Shown in pieces: positions 9,137-18,600 of a stretch of 22,137 nt of DNA. Location of the stretch: IMG/VR virus record IMGVR_UViG_3300021963_000724, positions 1 to 22,137 of that record; one strand, 5' to 3'. Source of the stretch: a virus. Each line of letters opens with the position of its first letter. The first letter of the stretch is position 1. The notes beneath the pieces are model-generated. The model was not told the DNA's origin, made no database searches, and saw only the letters and a list, made by a program, of their open reading frames with translations. The translations under genes and the position numbers were made by a program.

Positions 9137-10243
9137 ATGATTTTTAAAAACTTTGAATCTACAGATATAGTAGCAGGAAGAATCAATAAGGTTTCTTCTG
9201 GATTTTGGGTTGACGGCAATTATGCAGTAACACAATCAACTTTTACAACATCATCCACTCAAGTGGTATTGACTGGTTCAAACCAATATGATGTTCAAAA
9301 CGGATTGTATTATTACAATGTATATTACCAAAACCAACCACATTTTTCAATAACATATGGTGATTATTATGGTTCTGGTTCATCTGTAACAGATGCAACA
9401 TCATTATATATTCGTCCAACACAAGCAATTTATAATCAATACAAGAATGTATTATTGACACCGGATGATACATTTTTCAATTTTAAATCTGGCAATTATA
9501 CGGTAGCTACATCTACCGATTCAACTACATCTGTTACCGCATCCGGCATCGTAGTATTGAATTTCTCCGCAGATAAATACAAAGATCGTGTAGATGAAGG
9601 ACAAATTGAATTTAGTATTAGTGGTGCCAAAGGTCAATTTACATTTATTGATGATTCTTCTGTAGTTAAGAAACAATTTGATGTTTATAATATCATTAGC
9701 GGTAGTGTAAATGACGGTGTTCCATCTGCATATACAAGTGGAGGAGTAATTACATACAATTCCATTGGATTATTTTATCCAAAAACAGGTACAGTTGTAT
9801 TAAATGCTGCAGCATTAAGTTCTTCTGTTGGTGTATCTTTGACTGGATCATTCGCAAGTGTTGCGGATCAAACCAATACATACGCATTGAATCAAAGAAC
9901 TATGTTCCAAGCAATTACTAAATGTACAACAAAGACATTTAAAGTAAGAAAATCCGAATATTTACCATCTGCTCAATATTTCGTAAGAGTCAAGAATCAA
10001 GATTTTAATTATACAAACAATCCAACATTTATTGCAAATGGTACTACTGATAGTTTAAATGGTACAGTATTAGCAAGAGGTTCTATTAAGATTAGTGATT
10101 TTGTAAATAATCCTACGACTTATATTACTACCGTTGGTTTATATGATAGTGATAATGAACTTGTAGCAGTTGCAAAATTAAGTCAACCAACACAAAAAAC
10201 TTTTGATAGTGAATTGTTGATTAGAGTAAGACTTGATTTTTAA
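9137..10243 (+). CDS. Phage structural protein with 'NYTNNPT…TVGLY' C-terminal module
   Basis: A 368-residue probable tail or baseplate protein. The N-terminus (FKNFESTDIVAGRINKVSSG) and the segment around residues 147-175 (KDRVDEGQIEFSIS, then GQFTFIDDSS) match a module I associate with tail-region proteins of large marine and freshwater myophages. The C-terminus (about 285-368) carries FNYTNNPTF, SIKISDFVNNPTTYITTVGLY and ELVAVAKLSQP. That module recurs in the propeller gene at 10876. Other parts are Ser/Thr-rich beta sequence. It follows the MAYLDN-type gene by 6 bases and precedes the next gene by 12, so co-expression is likely. The exact role is unknown; host contact or baseplate plug functions are both possible. 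Confidence 0.72.
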   Translation: MIFKNFESTDIVAGRINKVSSGFWVDGNYAVTQSTFTTSSTQVVLTGSNQYDVQNGLYYYNVYYQNQPHFSITYGDYYGSGSSVTDATSLYIRPTQAIYNQYKNVLLTPDDTFFNFKSGNYTVATSTDSTTSVTASGIVVLNFSADKYKDRVDEGQIEFSISGAKGQFTFIDDSSVVKKQFDVYNIISGSVNDGVPSAYTSGGVITYNSIGLFYPKTGTVVLNAAALSSSVGVSLTGSFASVADQTNTYALNQRTMFQAITKCTTKTFKVRKSEYLPSAQYFVRVKNQDFNYTNNPTFIANGTTDSLNGTVLARGSIKISDFVNNPTTYITTVGLYDSDNELVAVAKLSQPTQKTFDSELLIRVRLDF

Positions 10244-10255
10244 ACTAATGGATAC

Positions 10256-10879
10256 ATGATTAAAAGTCTAAATAGAGATGATGTCCAAGTTACCCCATTT
10301 GTTGCTAAGAAACTTTGGAATCCTACAAATATTGAAGCTACGGATTTGATATTATGGATGTCTGGATCATTAAGTGGGTCGATATCTCATATTTATATTG
10401 ATTATGGTGATGGTACAAATTTGCCTACAACAAATAGTTATTGTAATTTAGCGTTACAACAACAAGAAGACGATTTTGTTCAATATCAACGTGGATTGAA
10501 TCTTACAGGCACATTTTTTCCCGTAGGAAATCAATATTATAATTCATCATCTAACCCAACTAATACTGATGGTACTTATATGCGATTGGTATATAATACC
10601 AATAAACAATTATTCTATAACACGTATAATAATCCGGTTCAATTATGGGGTGTAGAAAATTTCAATTTGGATACTACATATAGACTCTTGACAGATGTAA
10701 TGGATGTATTCACAATTCCAACAATTAATTTCGGAGAAAAAATTTCTCCATATAGTGTAACAATAATTGATGATCAAGATGATGCCAATTATGTAATTGT
10801 AGATGACGGAAATGAAAATTTAATACTTAGTGGAAGTTATTTTTCTACTTATCAAGAAATAGAATTCACTGATATATGA
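10256..10879 (+). CDS. Phage structural protein of unknown role
   Basis: A 207-residue protein opening with MIKSLNRDDVQVTPFVAKKL, a start I associate with small tail-region structural proteins. Near residues 158-195 it has FGEKISPYSVTIIDD and YVIVDDGNENLILSGSYF. This resembles the KDRVDEGQIEF/FIDD module in the preceding gene, so the two may share a fold. The middle holds Tyr/Asn-rich beta-like sequence. Its stop overlaps the start of the propeller gene (ATGA), indicating coupled translation. No catalytic motif, signal peptide or membrane segment is visible. Confidence 0.7.
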   Translation: MIKSLNRDDVQVTPFVAKKLWNPTNIEATDLILWMSGSLSGSISHIYIDYGDGTNLPTTNSYCNLALQQQEDDFVQYQRGLNLTGTFFPVGNQYYNSSSNPTNTDGTYMRLVYNTNKQLFYNTYNNPVQLWGVENFNLDTTYRLLTDVMDVFTIPTINFGEKISPYSVTIIDDQDDANYVIVDDGNENLILSGSYFSTYQEIEFTDI

Positions 10880-13191
10880 CCGATCCAATTTATAAATTAA
10901 AAACAGGATATTCAATTGCTGCTGATGGTGATTATGTAGCAGTTGGTAATCCTACATCTTTTTTATCCGGATCATTCGTATTAAATAATAAAGGATCGGT
11001 TGAAATATTTAAATATTCTAAAACAACAGATGTATACGATCCAAATTTTATATTTTATAAATACATAAATCCAGATGATTTTCCAGGATATTTATCTGCG
11101 GATACCAGTAGTGTAGATACCACATATATTAATGCAGATACATCGTCTGTTCCTGTTTTAGGATTGAACATAGAAATTGATTTGGGTGTATGGAATCCTG
11201 TTATTTATGATGATTCTTATGGATTATCCGTAGATGTATCCGGATCAATAGTAGTAATCGGAAATCCATATTATAGATTTTCATTGATTAACGGTTCTAT
11301 AGTTTATACAGGTTCTTGTGTTGATATATACGATTTATCCGATTATTCAAGTAGTTATATTTCTGGGACAGTTTATTATCCAAAATATAGTATTACAAAT
11401 TCATTTGACAATCTAGAATATTCTACATTCGGTGAATCGGTTTCAATTTTTGAAAACAAATTAGTAGTTGGATCAAGTAAAAATAATGCAGCTTATATAT
11501 ACACACAATCTCTTGGTGTATGGAACCATTATCAAACTATTACAGGAACAAATGATTTTGGTGGTGTAGTTAAAATTGATCCAAGTGGTTCAAATAGAAT
11601 AGTAGTTGGCAATAAATCAACTGGTAGTGCGATAATTCCATCATATGTTTCTGTATATGAACTTAATCAATCAACATATCAATGGGAATTAAATGATCAA
11701 TTGATTGAACAAAGAAATATAACAGGATCATTAAATTTCATTGATACCAAACCATATTTTCCTGGTAGTCAACCAAGTGCCAGTAAATACGGCAATTCAA
11801 TATCAATATACGGAGATACAATTATAGTAGGTTCCCCAAATGATATGTATTATTATGAATGGAGTGGTTCTACAGTTCTACGAAATAGAGGTGCAGTTTA
11901 TTTTTGGAAAAAGTGTTCGGATGCAACTGATTGGTTTTTGTTAGAAAAATCATTTGGTAATGAAAATATTTTAGAATCCAATAATTTAGGATATTCCGTT
12001 GACATTTATAAGGGTAATGCAATTGTTACTAGTACAAAAGATATCAATCAATTTAGTTCCAGTTATATTAAAAATACTATCAATAAAAGATTTGATTGCA
12101 ATCCAAATGACAATATAATTGATACTTTAGGACAATTTGTTTACTACACATCATCACTGTCTACATCACTATGGGAAATAAAATCGGTAGTAACTAAAAA
12201 GAAACAATATGGTTATCCATATACAACATTTGGATATAGTGCTGCAATAACAGATAATATAGTGTCTATTGGTTCTCCATTATTCTTGACAAATCCAAAT
12301 GAAATGACATCTTCTGTATATGATACCATCAATGGTTATTCATATATTTATAATTTTAACGATTTAGTCACCGATTATCATATTGGAAATGTATTTTATA
12401 GAGATGGTAAGATTATTTTGTCAAATAGTGGTTCTATTTTTGATAATTTATTAAAAGATCGTTCTAATCCATTACAATCTAAGTATGACATTGAATATAA
12501 GAGCAATGTTAAACTATATGAAAAACAAGTATTATGTAGAATTGAATCCGGAGAATTTAACTACAGTACAAATCCTACATCATTAGTACCAAATACATTT
12601 GATTTTGATATTGATGGTAATCAATATTTTAATTTTACCGATCTAGATTTGATATTAAAATATATTAACTATCAAATTAATGGTACATATAATTGGTGGA
12701 ATTATATGACATTCACCAATGAAGAACAGTCATTGTTTAATTTATATTCTGTAGAATATAACATTTCATCTAGTTATACAACCAATTATACTTCATTATT
12801 GTCATCAAACTATTATGATTTTGACATTGATGGTAATAGTAAAGTTAATTTGAATGATATGTACATACTTTGGAAATATTTCAATGACAATTTGAATCAA
12901 ACAGAATTATTCAAGTATGTAGAACCAAAGTCTACTAGAAAAACTGTACAACAAATTGTAAGTTATATTGAACAAAAGATTGGTAAATTTGGCGGTAAAA
13001 CTATAAAACGAGATTTCTTTGAATTTAATTATAGTTCTTCAATTGACCCAACTGGTTCTTATTTAGCACCATATATAACAACAGTAGGGCTTTATAGTGG
13101 TGCAGATTTGGTTGCGGTTGCTAAATTGGGTATGCCAATTAAAAATACTGGTGAATTACCACTAAATATTTTTGTAAAATGGGATATTTAA
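10876..13191 (+). CDS. Seven-repeat FG-GAP-like propeller protein with dockerin-type calcium loops
   Basis: A 771-residue protein. Repeats of the form [FY]G.S(x)n-[IV]V.[IV]GNP/S start near residues 12, 115, 185, 228, 305, 372 and 453. Examples are YSIAADGDYVAVGNP, FGESVSIFENKLVVGSS and YGNSISIYGDTIIVGSP. Seven repeats would make one seven-bladed beta-propeller of the FG-GAP/integrin-alpha type, usually an adhesive surface domain. Residues 576-671 contain two dockerin-like EF-hand repeats (loops 578-589 and 650-661, with acidic or Asn residues at positions 1, 3, 5, 9 and 12). The C-terminus (716-771) repeats the EFNYS…YITTVGLY…LVAVAKL module of the gene at 9137. Translation is coupled to the preceding gene by an ATGA overlap. 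A virion-surface, possibly calcium-stabilised receptor-binding role is inferred; the repeats are seen directly. Confidence 0.72.
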   Translation: MTDPIYKLKTGYSIAADGDYVAVGNPTSFLSGSFVLNNKGSVEIFKYSKTTDVYDPNFIFYKYINPDDFPGYLSADTSSVDTTYINADTSSVPVLGLNIEIDLGVWNPVIYDDSYGLSVDVSGSIVVIGNPYYRFSLINGSIVYTGSCVDIYDLSDYSSSYISGTVYYPKYSITNSFDNLEYSTFGESVSIFENKLVVGSSKNNAAYIYTQSLGVWNHYQTITGTNDFGGVVKIDPSGSNRIVVGNKSTGSAIIPSYVSVYELNQSTYQWELNDQLIEQRNITGSLNFIDTKPYFPGSQPSASKYGNSISIYGDTIIVGSPNDMYYYEWSGSTVLRNRGAVYFWKKCSDATDWFLLEKSFGNENILESNNLGYSVDIYKGNAIVTSTKDINQFSSSYIKNTINKRFDCNPNDNIIDTLGQFVYYTSSLSTSLWEIKSVVTKKKQYGYPYTTFGYSAAITDNIVSIGSPLFLTNPNEMTSSVYDTINGYSYIYNFNDLVTDYHIGNVFYRDGKIILSNSGSIFDNLLKDRSNPLQSKYDIEYKSNVKLYEKQVLCRIESGEFNYSTNPTSLVPNTFDFDIDGNQYFNFTDLDLILKYINYQINGTYNWWNYMTFTNEEQSLFNLYSVEYNISSSYTTNYTSLLSSNYYDFDIDGNSKVNLNDMYILWKYFNDNLNQTELFKYVEPKSTRKTVQQIVSYIEQKIGKFGGKTIKRDFFEFNYSSSIDPTGSYLAPYITTVGLYSGADLVAVAKLGMPIKNTGELPLNIFVKWDI
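12601..12888 (+). repeat. Paired dockerin type I-like calcium-binding repeats
   Basis: Two copies lie in the propeller protein. Copy 1 is DIDGNQYFNFTD (residues 578-589) followed by helix LDLILKYINYQ. Copy 2 is DIDGNSKVNLND (650-661) followed by MYILWKYFND. Spacing D-x-D-x-N-x-x-x-N-x-x-D and the following Leu/Ile helix match the dockerin EF-hand loop plus F-helix. Two loops about 70 residues apart is wider than a classical dockerin (about 20-30 residues between loops). Confidence 0.75.
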
Positions 13192-13219
13192 ACATATTTA
13201 TAAAAAGAAAGTATAATAT

Positions 13220-13462
13220 ATGCCAACACCAGTAAATAGAGACTCTTTAAATAAAAGTTTAGAAGAAAGATATAAAACTCAAAAAGTTGGTGGAGCTTTT
13301 GACGCTAAAAAGGCTACTCCCGACATTTTTGGACAATTAGAAAAAGATTGGACTAGACCTGGATTTGCAAAAGGTGGAGACGAAGGTCTTGGAATTGAAG
13401 GAATCAAAAAAGGCAAATCTCTTTATTTAAACGGTTTTAATAATAAAAAATATAAGCAGTAA
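13220..13462 (+). CDS. Small hypothetical protein
   Basis: An 80-residue, basic, Gly/Lys-rich protein that I do not recognise. It is mostly polar (PTPVNRDSLNKSLEERYKTQ at the start, KKGKSLYLNGFNNKKYKQ at the end), with no membrane segment or Cys. The ATG has a weak purine stretch AAAGAAAG about 10 bases upstream. It lies between the tail-protein run and the DNA-metabolism island, 28 bases after the propeller gene and 23 before ruvC. It could belong to either group. The proline- and lysine-rich composition would fit a small virion or DNA-associated protein, but this is speculative. Confidence 0.65.
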   Translation: MPTPVNRDSLNKSLEERYKTQKVGGAFDAKKATPDIFGQLEKDWTRPGFAKGGDEGLGIEGIKKGKSLYLNGFNNKKYKQ

Positions 13463-13466
13463 GATT

Positions 13467-13487
13467 ATATACTATATATTAGTATAT
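13467..13487. promoter_or_regulatory. 8-bp inverted repeat covering the ruvC start codon
   Basis: ATATACTA (13467-13474) and TAGTATAT (13480-13487) are perfect reverse complements around a 5-base TATAT centre. The right arm includes the A and T of the ruvC ATG at 13486. In mRNA it could fold into a weak hairpin burying the start; in DNA it is a palindrome. No other ribosome-binding feature is visible before this gene. Confidence 0.35.
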
Positions 13488-14052
13488 GGTTATATTAGGT
13501 TTGGATTCATCTACATCAGTTACAGGTTGGGCATTTAGTAAAGACGGAAAAGTCTTAGATGCCGGTTATATTGATACCAAAAAGTTTGAAACAACAAAAG
13601 AGAAAACTTTTTTTGTTATATCTGAATTGGAAAAGAATCCGTTAATTAAAGATGTTGCCGTCATTAATTTAGAAGCTGCTCTAAGTGGATTTGCAGGTGG
13701 ATTCACATCACAACAAGTTATAATTACATTGGCCCGTCATAACGCAGTCTTTGCTTATATTATTGAAGAACACTTTAAAGTCAAGGTAAATCTGTTATCG
13801 GTTAATACGATGCGAAAACAGTTATTTGGTAAGTGTAGAATTAAAGGTGTTAAATCAAAAGAATTTGTCAAATCTGAATTGGAATCAATTTGTCCTGATG
13901 TAGTTAAATTTACTGTTCTTAACAAAAAGGGTAATTGGGACGAACGAAATGGTGATATGTATGATGGTATAGTCTGCGCATTATACAAAGATGAACCGCA
14001 ACAAAATAATAGAGTTAGCAAAAAAGATAAAAGCATTAGCCGAAAAGGGTAA
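13486..14052 (+). CDS. ruvC: RuvC-family Holliday junction resolvase
   Basis: A 188-residue RNase-H-fold nuclease expected to cut four-way DNA junctions during recombination or packaging. The first strand carries GLDSSTSVTGWA with catalytic D7, as in RuvC (GxDPGxxxxG). The second acidic residue is E63 in INLEAALSGFAGG. The C-terminal acidic pair is D157 and D160 in NGDMYDGIVCALY. The order D, E, D/D and the length match the RuvC/poxvirus A22-like family. The end (residues 170-188) is a basic tail and overlaps the next gene by 62 bases. T4 uses an unrelated resolvase (endonuclease VII), so this is a different solution within a T4-like tail phage. Family assignment is strong; strict junction specificity is inferred. 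Confidence 0.85.
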   Translation: MVILGLDSSTSVTGWAFSKDGKVLDAGYIDTKKFETTKEKTFFVISELEKNPLIKDVAVINLEAALSGFAGGFTSQQVIITLARHNAVFAYIIEEHFKVKVNLLSVNTMRKQLFGKCRIKGVKSKEFVKSELESICPDVVKFTVLNKKGNWDERNGDMYDGIVCALYKDEPQQNNRVSKKDKSISRKG

Positions 14053-14653
14053 GGGCGGAGAAAGAAATGCGGCTAAAGAAAAGTTAGAACGGATATGTCA
14101 AAAATATAATATATCCGAAAGTGAATTATCTATATCAGATATAACTAAAAATTATTACATTGTAATAAACGATTCAAATGAAAGAGAATTGCTTATTAAT
14201 GTATGTTGTATGATATTGGATGTTCCAGGATTCAAATGGAAAGAAAAAAATAATTGTGTTTGTATTAATATTACTCAACCAGAATATGAAAATATTAATA
14301 ACGCATTTGAATATTATAGAGATATGTACAATGATTACAAAAGATATTTGATGCAAGGAATAATTTCTAGAAATGTAATAGGTTACATCCCAAAACATCA
14401 AACATATACTCAAGAAAATATCCAACAAGATATTCCACCCACTCCATCTGAAGATATTAAAGACGAAGAAAAGGAACAAAAAACCGAAGAAAATGATGAT
14501 AAAACATCAAATGAAAGTAAAAAATCCGAAGATAAATCTGAAGATGTTGAAAAAGAAAAACCAATTGATCCAATTAAATTGATGAAAATTGCAGTTGCAT
14601 TAGATAAGAAACCTTGGGTGAAAAATGATCCAAATAAAAAGTTGATAGAATAA
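13991..14653 (+). CDS. DUF2786-domain protein with acidic linker
   Basis: A 220-residue protein. Residues 5-46 form the DUF2786 helical module, with KIKALAEKGKGGERNAAKEK and LERICQKYNIS. This family is found in phages and bacteria, and its function is unknown. Residues 55-115 look like a small alpha/beta domain. Residues 140-190 are highly charged, Glu/Lys-rich and probably disordered. The C-terminus (193-220) is short and basic-hydrophobic (IKLMKIAVALDKKPWVKNDP), a possible peptide for partner binding. The ATG lies 62 bases inside ruvC. Starting later would remove the DUF2786 helix, so this start is supported. Its place between ruvC and the primase suggests a DNA-metabolism role, which is inference only. 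Confidence 0.75.
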   Translation: MNRNKIIELAKKIKALAEKGKGGERNAAKEKLERICQKYNISESELSISDITKNYYIVINDSNERELLINVCCMILDVPGFKWKEKNNCVCINITQPEYENINNAFEYYRDMYNDYKRYLMQGIISRNVIGYIPKHQTYTQENIQQDIPPTPSEDIKDEEKEQKTEENDDKTSNESKKSEDKSEDVEKEKPIDPIKLMKIAVALDKKPWVKNDPNKKLIE

Positions 14654-14677
14654 GACTTTTATTGTAAAGTATAGTTA

Positions 14678-15628
14678 ATGTTGTTATATCAAGAGACAAT
14701 TGTATCCGTTTTAAATAAACTGTTACATCAAGTTCCCAAGATTCGTAAGGGAACTGATGCAGTTTATCATTGTCCATCTTGCAAACATTATAAAAGAAAA
14801 CTAGAAATTAATTTACATACAGGTAAGTATAATTGTTGGGTATGTGGATTTAGTGGAACAAGTTTCAAGACTTTATTTAAGAAATTAAATGCTCCCGCAG
14901 AATATTATACAACAATTGGATTAAGTCAGAAATCTTTTTCTAAGAAACTAACAACGGAATTTTCTATTTCTTTTGAAGATGAACCAGAAGAACTAAAATT
15001 GGTTAAGTTACCTAAAGAATTTAAACCAATCAATGAACCAGTAAATGAACTGGAATATAAACATGCGTTAAAATATCTAAAGTCTAGAAATATAACTAAG
15101 AATGATATTATTAGATACAATATTGGATATTGTACTGAAGGTGATTTGAAAAACCGAGTGGTAATACCATCATATGACAACAATGGTATATTAAATTTTT
15201 ATACAGCTAGAAGTTTTTTTGAAACTAAAGGATTGAAATATGTTAGTTGTTCAGCATCAAAGAATATTATTGGATTTGAATTATTTATTAACTTTGAACA
15301 ACCAATAACATTGGTGGAAGGTCCATTTGATGCTATTGCAGTAAAAAATAATTGTATACCATTGTTTGGTAAGACATTGAGTAAGCAATTAAAATTAAAA
15401 TTATTAGAACATGATGTACCGATGGTACATATTTTATTAGACAATGATGCGATAAAAGATTCCATCAAAATCTGTGAATTTCTAATCAAGAATAGTATTC
15501 CAACCAAATTAATAATATTGGACGGTAAAGATCCAAGTGTAATAGGTTTTGAAAAAACTTGGCAACTGATAGACAGTTGTGATACGATGGACTTTGAAAA
15601 GTTGTTTAAGTTAAAACTAAGAATATAA
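14678..15628 (+). CDS. DnaG-type DNA primase (T4 gp61-like)
   Basis: A 316-residue primase, similar in size to T4 gp61, that would synthesise RNA primers on the lagging strand. The N-terminus has a four-Cys zinc-binding motif: C32 and C35 in YHCPSCKHY, and C53 and C56 in YNCWVCGFSG. The TOPRIM catalytic core follows: E214 in ITLVEGPFDAIAV and the D255-N256-D257 motif in HILLDNDAIKD, which bind the catalytic metals. The segment LKNRVVIPSYDNNGILNFYT (about 155-174) fits the DnaG catalytic-domain N-terminal part. No helicase is fused and no long C-terminal helicase-binding domain remains. The next gene starts 1 base after the stop. Assignment is strong; whether it works with a separate phage helicase cannot be seen in this window. 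Confidence 0.87.
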   Translation: MLLYQETIVSVLNKLLHQVPKIRKGTDAVYHCPSCKHYKRKLEINLHTGKYNCWVCGFSGTSFKTLFKKLNAPAEYYTTIGLSQKSFSKKLTTEFSISFEDEPEELKLVKLPKEFKPINEPVNELEYKHALKYLKSRNITKNDIIRYNIGYCTEGDLKNRVVIPSYDNNGILNFYTARSFFETKGLKYVSCSASKNIIGFELFINFEQPITLVEGPFDAIAVKNNCIPLFGKTLSKQLKLKLLEHDVPMVHILLDNDAIKDSIKICEFLIKNSIPTKLIILDGKDPSVIGFEKTWQLIDSCDTMDFEKLFKLKLRI

Positions 15629-15629
15629 T

Positions 15630-18600
15630 ATGGCAAAATATCTTAAATCGGATATAGAAGAATTCAAGAATGTATTTCACATTGCAGATATTCATTTGCG
15701 TCTTACAAAGAGACACGATGAATACAATCAAGTATTTGAAAGATTGTATAAAGCAGTAGATAAGACACCTGCGGAAACTGTAGTTACCGTACTGGGAGAT
15801 GTTTTACACTCAAAGAGTGATCTTTCACCTGAATGTGTAAAGATTACAACTGAATTTCTTCAAAACCTAGCAGATAGAAGACCTACAGTATTGATTGCGG
15901 GTAATCATGATGCTACATTAGCTAATAAAAATAGATTAGATAGTTTGAGTCCAATTGTTGACGCAATTAACCATAAAAACTTATTTTATCTAAAGGATTC
16001 TGGACTTTATATCTTAGGAGATATTCTATTTAATCATTATAGTGTCTTTGATGAACCAGATAAGTATATTAAAGCGAAGGATATTCCCAAGGTTTATTTA
16101 AACGAAACTCGTTATAAAATTGCTTTATTTCACGGACCAGTAAATAATGCAATTACAGATGTAGGATATAAAGTTGCAAGTAGAACCATTACCAATCAAA
16201 TCTTTGATGGACATGATATTGTATTGTTAGGTGATATTCATAGACATCAAGTTTTAAATCAATCCGAACCAATTATTGTATATGTAGGTTCATTGATTCA
16301 ACAGAATCATGGAGAAGAATTAAAAGGACATGGGTTTGTATTTTGGGATTTGAAGACTAAAGTATTTAAACACTATGAAATTCCAAATGATTATGGATTT
16401 TATACTGCGGAAATTAACAAAGGTAAGTTGACTACTGATATATCTGATATGCCTAAGAAGGCAAGATTAAGATTGAAGTGTTTTGAAAGTGTTGCTACTG
16501 AAGTTAAATCTGTATTATCACATATTCGTGAAAAATCTGATGTTACTGAAGTAACTTATGTTCGTGTAGATTCACCTAATACAGCATCTAATAATATTAT
16601 TGACAACAGTAATTTTAATTTGACTGATGTATCTGATGTGGATTACCAAAATAAGTTAATCACCGACTATCTTAATAATAAGAACGTAAGTCCTACAAAA
16701 GACACACTTGAAAAGATTTATAAGATAAATAAAGATTTAAATGCATCTTTGGAAAAAGAATCTATCGTTAGAAATATTAGATGGAAACCTAAGAAGTTTG
16801 AATTTGATAATATGTTTAGTTATGGTGAAGACAATATTATTGACTTTACCAAGATGCACAATGTAGTTGGATTATTTGCTAATAACGCTGCGGGTAAATC
16901 AAGTGTATTATCAGCATTATCTTTTTGTATTTTTGATAAATGTGATAGAGCGTTCAAAGCATCTCACATTCTTAATACACAAAAGATGACATTCCGTTGC
17001 AAGTTTAACTTTGAAGTTAACGGTGTAGATTTCTTCATTGAAAGAAAAGGACATGCGGACAAAAAAGGAAATGTCAAAGTAGATGTAAAGTTTTGGAAAG
17101 AAGAATGTGGTAAAGTTGTAGAACTTAATGGTGAAGCTCGTAGAAGTACTAATGATATCATTCGTGATTATGTTGGTACATATGACGACTTTATTTTAAC
17201 TGTCTTGAGCATCCAAAACAATAAAGTTGGTTCATTCGTAGATATGGGACAAACAGAAAGAAAAGATCTGTTGGCCCAATTCATGGGACTAACTATATTT
17301 GACAGTTTGTATAACGATGCGTCTGATAAAACTAAAGAAATCAATTCATTGTTAAAGAATTTTAAGAATAATGACTATACTCAAAAGTTATTGAATTTAA
17401 ATGCCGACATAGAAAACTTTTCTGGTTCACTTAGAAATGAAAATTCTAATTTAGAAAAACTATCTAATCAAAGAGATTCTGAAAATGATAGATTGTTAGA
17501 TGAAACTAAAAAACTAATTAATGTTAACGGTAATATTATTGATATTGTTTCAATTGAATCAAAAAAAGTTTCATTAGAAAATTCAATATCAACACAATCT
17601 TCTAGTTTAAATTCATATAAGTCTCAATTGTCATCCGTTGAATCAACATATAAAGAATATGATGAAATTATAAAGAATTATGATAATGATGATATTACAA
17701 CTAAGTATGAATCGTACAAAGAACTGGAAACATCTTTAAATCAAAAAGAACAGTTTATTGAAAAGAAGAAGATTGTTGTTACATCTAAATTACAAAAACT
17801 AAAGAAGTTGGAAGAACATAAGTATGATCCAAATTGTACTTTTTGTACAACCAATGTATTCGTTAAAGATGCAATTAAAACAAGAGAAGAACTTGAATCG
17901 GACAAAGTTGAAGCTCAAAGTCTTGTTGGAGAATATACTAATCTTAAAAATAAAGTTGGGGAATTGTCTTATATAAAAGATCATTGGAAAGAATACAACG
18001 ATATTCATAAATTACATGTTGAAACACAGATTAAAATTAACAAATTAAATACTGAAATCTTAAAGTTATCAAATAATATTAGTTCAAATCAGAATTCATT
18101 AATTAATATTGAAAGTCAAATCAAGGAATACTATAACAATAAAGATGCAATTGAATTTAATAAGACTATTAAAGATACTATTGATTCAATTAAATCTAAT
18201 ATTAAAACAATTGACTTGGAAATTAAGAATGTAAACAATAACATCATTAATTATAATACTAAAATTTCTGGATTTGAAGAACAACGAAAGACTATCCAAA
18301 AGTCAATTGAAGATGTAAAAGTACTTGAAGTTGAATATGAAGCTTATCAATTGTATACAAATGCAATTTCTAGGGATGGTATTCCTTATGAATTGATTAG
18401 TCGAGCTTTACCAACTATTGAAAAGGAAGTAAATAACATATTAAACCAAATAGTAGAATTTACTGTAATCTTACAGACCGATGGTAAAAATGTAACTACA
18501 CATATTAATTACGAAGATAAACGATGGCCATTAGAGTTGGCTAGTGGTATGGAACGATTTGTTAGTTCATTGGCTATGAGAGTAGCGTTAATTAACATTA

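Noticed and set aside
13220-13462. Assigning the 80-residue protein as a head or internal virion protein
   Set aside because: Composition alone is not enough, and no family motif is visible. It is left as hypothetical.
13755-15636. Several minus-strand open frames across the ruvC, DUF2786 and primase genes
   Set aside because: Each opposes a + strand gene with clear family motifs, and their translations are low-complexity hydrophobic sequence without domain signatures. One ends in a stretch resembling a membrane segment, but this follows from complementing Lys/Glu-rich codons.
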